DNA from: Clostridia bacterium
GTDB lineage: Bacteria > Bacillota > Clostridia > Christensenellales > UMGS416
NCBI GenBank assembly: GCA_016938675.1
Contig: JAFGUF010000033.1
Location: forward strand, 1-64,000
Reading direction: 5' to 3'
DNA length: 64,000 nt
How positions within the stretch are numbered: the stretch's first letter is position 1; the number at the start of each line of letters is the position of its first letter. Below are positions 57,471-64,000 of this stretch, piece by piece. A program made the position numbers and the translations under genes. The notes below the pieces were generated by a model that was not told where the DNA came from, made no database searches, and worked only from the letters and a program-made list of their open reading frames with translations.

Positions 57471-58007
57471 TTAATCGCCGCTTTTCCTTGCTTCAATGTG
57501 GTATACCACAATATCCAGAGGCTCACCCACCGGCCTTTCGTGTGTTTCATAGCAGGCTTCATATCCACCGAGAGATTCCGGTATTTTTCTGCTGGGTATG
57601 TTCCTTCTGTCTACAGGGTATTTATAAAATTTGTGCCCGAAGTTTTCACAGGCAAAATCAAAGAGCATTTTTATGCTTTTTCTTCCGATTCCTTTGCCGT
57701 GCGCTCCTTTTTTCAGCCATATACCAAACTCCGGTATTTCTAAATCAATTCTGTGGAGGCCTGCGCAGCCCAAAAACTCGCCCGTCCCGCTGTCTTCAAT
57801 AGTCATCTGTACATTAAACCCTGCCTCCATTGCAGCAATTGACGACTCAATAAAATCAATAGTTTCATCAATGTCTTTTGGAACAGGAGGATACATATAT
57901 TTTACTATTTCGTCGGTAAACTCCCTGAAAATATCATCCTTGTCGTCAATATTTATCGGCCTCAGCCTTATATTGCCTTGCGTTATTTCTATTTTTGATA
58001 AATCCAT
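57471..58007 (-). CDS. GNAT family N-acetyltransferase (RimJ/RimL-like)
   Basis: IRLRPINIDDKDDIFREF; FLGCAGLHRIDLEIPEFGIWLKKGAHGKGIGRKSIKMLFDFA. Confidence 0.87.
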   Translation of the reverse strand: MDLSKIEITQGNIRLRPINIDDKDDIFREFTDEIVKYMYPPVPKDIDETIDFIESSIAAMEAGFNVQMTIEDSGTGEFLGCAGLHRIDLEIPEFGIWLKKGAHGKGIGRKSIKMLFDFACENFGHKFYKYPVDRRNIPSRKIPESLGGYEACYETHERPVGEPLDIVVYHIEARKSGD

Positions 58008-58153
58008 CTTCTTTTCACCGCTTTCTTGTGCGTATTATACACTTATGAATATTAAATATCAACTGTTGATAAATTTGTCCCTTTATGATATTCTTAATGA
58101 ACGATTTTAAAGCATAAATTTATTCCAATACTCGACAATGCACGGAGAAAAAA

Positions 58154-58663
58154 ATGAAAAAAAAGACTCCTAAATATATAACACAAGCAGCACTTATCGC
58201 AGCCGTTTACAGCACGGTTAGCCTCGTTCCGGGAATAAGCGCCATTTCCTTCGGCCCTGTTCAATTGCGCATTGCCGAAGCGCTCACAGTGCTTCCAGCA
58301 TTGTTCCCAGCTGCAATCCCCGGCCTTTTTGTAGGATGCATTATAACCAATACCATAGGCGTAACTATGGGTCTTGGTGCAGGCGTTTTGGATATTATAT
58401 TCGGTTCTCTTGCCACTTTGCTTGCCGCATGGCTTTCCTATCTGCTTAGAAAAAGGTCTTTCCTTGTGCCTTTGCCTCCAGTTATCATAAATGCAGTGGT
58501 AGTAGGGCTGCTCCTTCATTATGTCAATGGATTTCCACTAATTGAGACTATGCTGTATGTTGCTGCCGGCCAGGCGGCCGCATGCTACCTTCTTGGTTCT
58601 CTGGTTCTATATTTTTTCAAAAAACGAAAAGACATAGTCCCAGATGCCGACAACAAGCAATAA
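58154..58663 (+). CDS. queT: QueT family transporter (predicted queuosine-precursor uptake)
   Basis: QAALIAAVYSTVSLVPGISAISFGPVQLRIAEALTVLPALFPAAIPGLFVGCIITN. Confidence 0.85.
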   Translation: MKKKTPKYITQAALIAAVYSTVSLVPGISAISFGPVQLRIAEALTVLPALFPAAIPGLFVGCIITNTIGVTMGLGAGVLDIIFGSLATLLAAWLSYLLRKRSFLVPLPPVIINAVVVGLLLHYVNGFPLIETMLYVAAGQAAACYLLGSLVLYFFKKRKDIVPDADNKQ

Positions 58664-58732
58664 TCTTATTCCAAAATATCACAATCAATATGAAAATGAT
58701 TAAGGGTATCCCACTCCCTTTGGAGGAACAAA

Positions 58733-60046
58733 ATGAGGCGCAGATATCAAGACCCTATAAAATCGCTATATGATAATTTCAATCTTCCGAAGCGGCGCCG
58801 GCGGGACATCAGCCTCACCATTTTTTCCTTTGCCGCTTTTTATGTTTATCTTCCCATAATAACCGGAGCCCCTATATCAAAGTTTTCTGAGAAATTAGGT
58901 GCCGGGGATTTTTTCTATAGCCTTTTAATTGCCCTGCCAATCCTGGGCAATGCGCTGCAGATATTTGCCTCAATAATTCTTGAAAAAACAAAAAAAAGGA
59001 AGCCCCTCTTCATTATATGCGGAATTATATCGAGAGCTTCCTGGATTATGATAGGCCTTATCCCTTTACTGCTGGCAGCGGAAAGCCAGCCCTCCGCTAT
59101 ATACTGGATACTCCTTTTTATGGTTATCTCTTCTGTTACAAATAGTATGCTGGGAGTGGGTTTTTTCTCCTGGCTTGGCGACTTGATGCCTAAAGGCATG
59201 ATGGGCAGGTATTTCGGGCTAAGAGAGTCTATAGGCACAATAGTATCAATGGCTACCATACTTTTTGTATCTCTGTATCTTGATAAGCATTCTTCCTTCG
59301 AGTCCTTCGCCGTAGTTTTCGCTGTGGCGGGCGCAGCAGGGATAATAGACATACTGGGCTTTATTTTTGTAACAGACGTCCCGATGAGCACGAATCCTCA
59401 TCCGCCAGTAAGGCAATTTATTAAAAAGGCTTTTTCGTCAAAGGCTTTCTTCATGTATATTGTCTTCTGGTCGCTATGGGCACTTACTTTCAATATGTCC
59501 GTTGGTTTCTATAATCTATATGGGCTGACTTATCTTAAGCTTTCCTTTATGCAGGTTGCAGTCGCAGGACAGATAGCTTTCAGTAGTATTGCCTTCTTTG
59601 CGGCTCCCAGATGGGGGAACGCGCTCGATAAATCAGGCGTTCACCATGTTATGCTGCGGGCAGGCGTAATATCATCAGTTATACCGCTGGTTATGATTTT
59701 TTCAGTTCCTGGGAATATGTGGACTTATGTTATTTTTTCACTCTTAAACGGGCTTTCACTTACGGCTGTAAATACCACCGCTCAGAAAATGCTGACAACT
59801 GCAACACCCGAAACCAACCGCACAATGTACATAGCGCTTTACTCTGTGATAACCTCTGTTTTTGCGGTTGTGGGCTACCTGCTTGGCGGTGTATTGCTGG
59901 AGGTTCTCGGAGATACGGAGTTTACATTTGCTCTTATTCGCTGGGACAGATACAAGGTGCTTTTTTCCGCGGCAGGCCTGCTGAGGCTTGCAGTTATTCT
60001 TTTGATTATGCCCTTAATGTCCAAAGTGCTTGAGGATGAAAATTAA
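58733..60046 (+). CDS. MFS transporter
   Basis: 12-TM hydrophobicity; GDLMPKGMMGRYFGLRESIGTIVSM motif. Confidence 0.82.
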   Translation: MRRRYQDPIKSLYDNFNLPKRRRRDISLTIFSFAAFYVYLPIITGAPISKFSEKLGAGDFFYSLLIALPILGNALQIFASIILEKTKKRKPLFIICGIISRASWIMIGLIPLLLAAESQPSAIYWILLFMVISSVTNSMLGVGFFSWLGDLMPKGMMGRYFGLRESIGTIVSMATILFVSLYLDKHSSFESFAVVFAVAGAAGIIDILGFIFVTDVPMSTNPHPPVRQFIKKAFSSKAFFMYIVFWSLWALTFNMSVGFYNLYGLTYLKLSFMQVAVAGQIAFSSIAFFAAPRWGNALDKSGVHHVMLRAGVISSVIPLVMIFSVPGNMWTYVIFSLLNGLSLTAVNTTAQKMLTTATPETNRTMYIALYSVITSVFAVVGYLLGGVLLEVLGDTEFTFALIRWDRYKVLFSAAGLLRLAVILLIMPLMSKVLEDEN

Positions 60047-60127
60047 TCAGATAAATAAAAATGCACCTGAAGTGAGATGCTATCCCAAATCAAAGTGCAT
60101 TAAATTCCCATTTTTCTTTTACTTATA

Positions 60128-60622
60128 CTAGAATGAATTTCTATTGTCTCCGTCATGGAGAATCTGGTCTATCACTATTGTAAGCGTTATAAGAAACGGA
60201 ATATTCTCTTCTTCGTCAAATATATCCAGCGTATAGCTGTCTGAAAAAGCTACAAACTTCTTGCTGACAGTACCCACTACTTTTCCGTTTTTACTGATAC
60301 TGAAATTGTAGCCTATCATGTTCCCATCAATAGTGAAGTTTCCATAAGTGCTGGTAATATTTATTTTAGGCTTAAGGAATGTAAACTCCTTCTTTATGAA
60401 CGCGATTTCCTGTCCTCCGGAAAATATCCGGTACTCTGGAAGAAGCTTGAAAACCTTCTGCTCAATATAGAAAAGCTCGCTTCCGTCAGATCCAAGTACC
60501 TTTAATTTGTTTCCTACAGAGAAAACCTTGCCTTCTACATAAATAATAGGTGTGCCGTCCTCTGCGTTTACTGAGAACTTATCGCCGAAAGAAAAAACCT
60601 TCTGTTTGATGCTGACTCTCAT
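60128..60622 (-). CDS. LURP-one-related (LOR) family protein
   Basis: IKQKVFSFGDKFSVNAEDGTPIIYVEGKVFSVGNKLKVLGSDGSELFYIEQKVFKLLPEYRIF. Confidence 0.88.
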   Translation of the reverse strand: MRVSIKQKVFSFGDKFSVNAEDGTPIIYVEGKVFSVGNKLKVLGSDGSELFYIEQKVFKLLPEYRIFSGGQEIAFIKKEFTFLKPKINITSTYGNFTIDGNMIGYNFSISKNGKVVGTVSKKFVAFSDSYTLDIFDEEENIPFLITLTIVIDQILHDGDNRNSF

Positions 60623-60634
60623 ATAAATTCCTCC

Positions 60635-61639
60635 TTATGCTAAAATAAGTTCAAGGCTGAGATAGCCTATATAAACAACGTAACTGGAAAGCAGAACAAT
60701 GCCTTGCCATCTTTTAAACCTGCCCGTAATCATAGCGGGGACTATCACAATCAACGAGACGGCAAAAGCAACAGGAAGGTCTAGATATAACACCTGAGGA
60801 ACCGCATTCTTGATAAGCGGTATGTTCTGCATCGCTATGTGAAGGCCGTCCTTGGCCATCATTGAACACGTGGACAATATAAGCAGTATATTCAGTATAT
60901 TCGCTCCCAGTATATTGCCTATAGATAAAGTGAACTCACGCTTAATAACTGCTGAAATTGTGGTAATAAGCTCGGGCAATGATGTTCCTAAAGCAACTAC
61001 CGTAAGCCCTATTATCTGATCAGATACGCCGAGTGCTTTTGCAATTATTACACCATTGTCTACAAGAAGCCTTGCACCAACTATTATGAACGCTATTCCG
61101 AACATAAATTTCAGGAGGTTCCTGGTTACTGTTTTTTTAGTGGTATCGACAGATTCATGTATTTCCTTGCCCTGCCTTGCGTTCATAGCCGTTCTAACAT
61201 TTACATAGAAATAAAGAATAAGCAGTACAATTAGCACAGAGCCTTCTATCCATGTAACCACGCCATTGAGGGCGAAAACCGCCAGCAGAATAATCGAACC
61301 AAGCAAGAAAGCACTCTTGATCCAGAAAGTTCTTCTGCTAACTCTGCTCGGAAGAAAAGTGATTGAAATGCCGAGTATCAGGCTGGTATTGCATATTATC
61401 GATCCCACTGCGTTGCCCACACCCATGTCAGGCGTGCCGGAGGCAACGGCAAAGGTAGAAACCATCAGTTCAGGTAAAGTGGTGCACAGCGCAACTATTG
61501 TAGCTCCAACCAGAATTTTCGGTATATTTGTCACTTCCGCCACCCATATCGCAGCATCAACAAACCAGTCTCCACCCTTGATTGTGAGAACAAAACCCAC
61601 CGCCATCAGAATGACTGCAGTTAAAATATATTGTTCCAT
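60635..61639 (-). CDS. Calcium/sodium antiporter (CaCA family, YrbG-like)
   Basis: Two inverted alpha repeats: ATIVALCTTLPELMVSTFAVASGTPDMGVGNAVGSIICNTSLILG and LTVVALGTSLPELITTISAVIKREFTLSIGNILGANILNILLIL. Confidence 0.93.
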   Translation of the reverse strand: MEQYILTAVILMAVGFVLTIKGGDWFVDAAIWVAEVTNIPKILVGATIVALCTTLPELMVSTFAVASGTPDMGVGNAVGSIICNTSLILGISITFLPSRVSRRTFWIKSAFLLGSIILLAVFALNGVVTWIEGSVLIVLLILYFYVNVRTAMNARQGKEIHESVDTTKKTVTRNLLKFMFGIAFIIVGARLLVDNGVIIAKALGVSDQIIGLTVVALGTSLPELITTISAVIKREFTLSIGNILGANILNILLILSTCSMMAKDGLHIAMQNIPLIKNAVPQVLYLDLPVAFAVSLIVIVPAMITGRFKRWQGIVLLSSYVVYIGYLSLELILA

Positions 61640-61680
61640 TTAGAATTCCTTTAAATTAGTCGGTTTAATTATGTCTTTTT

Positions 61681-62673
61681 TTAATGCATCTCTATAGATG
61701 GGTCAATAACATCTACAACTTTATTATTATTTTCTGCATCCAAAAATACTATCCACCTGTCGAGGGGAAGCTCATCTTTTAAAATAGTGATAGCGCTGCT
61801 AGGAGACAAACCAAAGCTTTCAAGAATATCATAATCCGGGCGAGACACAAGAACCAGAGTATAGAAATCATTGTATCTTACCTCGGAAATGGACCATTCT
61901 TCCGAAATACCCATATCGTTTGTTACCTTAACTGTAAGGAGATATCTGTCGCTTGGCAGGCCAGCCACTGTCCTAGTCGAGTATATCTGGGAGTTAGTCG
62001 CTTTATCGTCTGGCAGCTCACCCTCGTAGAACTCAAAAGGAATATCGCTGTTGTCGCGATCATTGTTCTCCATCTCTATCTCAGGTACAAAATAATCCAG
62101 TTCACTCTCTAATATAGTTGACATCATCTCAACTCTAGATACAAATGTTATGGCCAGCTCATCCTCAGGCACGTATGCTTCTGCCCTGTGACCCGCAAGC
62201 AAAGAGTACATATCGCCATAGGGCGTAAAGAAGTCATAATCAATATAAGTCTCTTCATCCTCTGTATGCTTTGTTACATAGGTCAGCAGATTGTTTCCGT
62301 TATACGCAAGGTAATAGAATGTGAGTTCCGGTTCGTCCTTACTTAAGTGATAGAAATCAATTTTATATTCGCACATTGCCTCAGCGGAAAATATATAGCT
62401 GGGCTTGTCCGCATTCTCGGCGGCATAAATCGAGTTGAGTATTGTGATGAAATCGCCGCTGTCGCCTCCCAATGTAGTATATATCTTGTCGCCGGTTCCT
62501 CGAGTCTCACTGATATAGACTATTTCCATTGACCACTCGGAAAGGTTCTCCTGTGTCATTCCGCACTCTGCTATAATGTCCCCGGCCGTTTCCTTGCCGC
62601 AGCCTGAGAAAAGCGAAACTATTAAAATGATAAGTATAAAAAACAATAAATTTGTCTTTAGTTTAAATTTCAT
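61681..62673 (-). CDS. Lipoprotein of unknown function
   Basis: Signal peptide with lipobox LFSGC; no recognised domain. Confidence 0.75.
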   Translation of the reverse strand: MKFKLKTNLLFFILIILIVSLFSGCGKETAGDIIAECGMTQENLSEWSMEIVYISETRGTGDKIYTTLGGDSGDFITILNSIYAAENADKPSYIFSAEAMCEYKIDFYHLSKDEPELTFYYLAYNGNNLLTYVTKHTEDEETYIDYDFFTPYGDMYSLLAGHRAEAYVPEDELAITFVSRVEMMSTILESELDYFVPEIEMENNDRDNSDIPFEFYEGELPDDKATNSQIYSTRTVAGLPSDRYLLTVKVTNDMGISEEWSISEVRYNDFYTLVLVSRPDYDILESFGLSPSSAITILKDELPLDRWIVFLDAENNNKVVDVIDPSIEMH

Positions 62674-62830
62674 GTTTTACCTGCTCTTTGTTATTAGCCA
62701 TCATGATTGACGGCGTAGATGTTTAACACCGCATTAATTATACACGATTTAACAGAAAAAATAAAATGTTTATTAAGTCAAGAGAATTAATTAACAATGC
62801 TGCCACAAAAAACGGCGGATAAATTCTGCG

Positions 62831-64000
62831 CTACAGCTTCTTGAGCTCTTCTACGGTCTCTTCGAATGCGCAGCCGCGGGATGCCTTTACATACACTGTG
62901 TCGTCCTGCTCAATGATTCCGTTAAGCTCCCTGTGCATAGCGGGCTTATCCTCGAAATAATATACCTGCATTCTGCCCGAGTCCAAAAGCCCCTGATAGG
63001 TGTGCCTTGAAAGCTCTCCGCAGCATATGAACAAGTCAACCTTTTTTTGCGCTGCCTTCTGCCCCACATTGTAGTGCACTCTCTGCCCGTGCTCGCCGAC
63101 CTCGCGTATATCCCCCAGTATGGCCACCTTTCTTTCCTCTGCCAGCTCCAGTATATCAAGCCCTGCCATTATGGAATCCTCGCATGAATTGTAGCAGTCG
63201 TTTATTATGGTTATATAATCAGTCTTTATTATTTCATTGCGCATTTTGGAAGGCTCATAATTCAGCACTCCCGCTGCAATCTGCTCCTTGCTCAATCCCA
63301 TGCTTTGGGCTATAGCCGCAGCGCACAGCACAGGCTGCAGCATATGCCTGCCGGGTACGTCTATCTTTATATCCATCTCTTCGCCATTCGCATTGACTAC
63401 TATTTCAGAGCCCTCAATGTCCATACGCTTGATCTGCTTAACGCTTACATGATTATAACTGCTTTCGCCGAAAAAAACGGGGTTTAAATCGCTTTCATTC
63501 AACGAGACCAGCATGTCATCGTCGCCATAGAGAAAAACACCGCCGCCTTCTTTCATGTAGTCAAATATCTCGGTTTTAGCCTTGAATATCCCTTCGCGGC
63601 TTCCCAGCCTGCCGATGTGAGCATCGCCGATATTCATAATAACGCACATATCTGGCCTTGCAGTTTTGCTCAATCTGCTTAATTCGCCGAAGCTGTTCAT
63701 GCCCATCTCAATAACTGCAATTTCATGCATTTTTGTAAGGTTCAATAATGTCTTCGGCACGCCGACTTCATTGTTGAAGTTGCCTATATTTTTAAGCACA
63801 TTATATTTTTGAGAAAGCACGGAAGCTATCATTTCCTTGGCTGTTGTCTTGCCTACGCTTCCTGTAACCGCTATAACCTTTACATCGAAAAGCCCTCTGT
63901 AGTATTCGGCGATATTTTCATATGCCCTGCCTGTGTCCTCAACCAGAATATAATTGCCCTTGTCCTGCTTTACATGCGATAAAAAGCACATGCAGCCATT
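62831..64000 (-). CDS. murF: UDP-N-acetylmuramoyl-tripeptide--D-alanyl-D-alanine ligase, 5' end cut by window edge
   Basis: VIAVTGSVGKTTAKEMIASVLSQKYNVLKNIGNFNNEVGVPKTLL; IGDAHIGRLGSREGIFKAKTEIF; INDCYNSCEDSI; frame stays open to base 64000. Confidence 0.93.
   Translation of the reverse strand, partial: NGCMCFLSHVKQDKGNYILVEDTGRAYENIAEYYRGLFDVKVIAVTGSVGKTTAKEMIASVLSQKYNVLKNIGNFNNEVGVPKTLLNLTKMHEIAVIEMGMNSFGELSRLSKTARPDMCVIMNIGDAHIGRLGSREGIFKAKTEIFDYMKEGGGVFLYGDDDMLVSLNESDLNPVFFGESSYNHVSVKQIKRMDIEGSEIVVNANGEEMDIKIDVPGRHMLQPVLCAAAIAQSMGLSKEQIAAGVLNYEPSKMRNEIIKTDYITIINDCYNSCEDSIMAGLDILELAEERKVAILGDIREVGEHGQRVHYNVGQKAAQKKVDLFICCGELSRHTYQGLLDSGRMQVYYFEDKPAMHRELNGIIEQDDTVYVKASRGCAFEETVEELKKL

Noticed and set aside
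58008-58153. preQ1 riboswitch upstream of queT
   Set aside because: No class I, II or III preQ1 consensus could be matched by eye.
58094-58519. 141-aa minus-strand ORF
   Set aside because: Antisense to queT; no hydrophobicity or motif supporting it.

Overview
64 kb of gene-dense, low-GC chromosomal sequence that reads as a Clostridia-like Firmicute (inference from gene content and Shine-Dalgarno sites). Most of it is housekeeping. One cluster is yajC-tgt-queA-ruvB-ruvA-ruvC, and another is rpmG-secE-nusG-rplK-rplA. Other recognisable genes are rplS (partial), rnhA, proC, tRNA-Trp, murC, gltX, icd, class III fbp, holA, comEC, glnS, rdgB and murF (partial). ABC, MATE, MFS and CaCA transporters and several lipoproteins are also present. 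I saw no CRISPR array, rRNA, prophage, IS element or obvious defence island. The most interesting items lie inside ordinary-looking genes: (1) an adenosylhomocysteinase homologue that keeps its NAD fold but has lost most adenosine/catalytic residues, followed by two unannotated TGATG-coupled mini-ORFs; (2) HflX carrying an N-terminal domain with an exact JAMM/MPN metalloprotease motif (HxH-x7-S-xx-D), between a small membrane protein and a DUF4080-type radical SAM gene; (3) ComEC with a degenerate C-terminal metallo-beta-lactamase domain; (4) an L,D-transpeptidase fused to two CSPG/cadherin-like repeats; (5) a G-x-[IV]-x tetrapeptide-repeat protein beside a DUF2089-type regulator; (6) a strong promoter upstream of rpmG whose predicted +1 coincides with a terminator-like hairpin; (7) a structured rplK leader and a hairpin between the nusG Shine-Dalgarno and start codon. 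All family calls are from motif recognition by eye; no database search was run.
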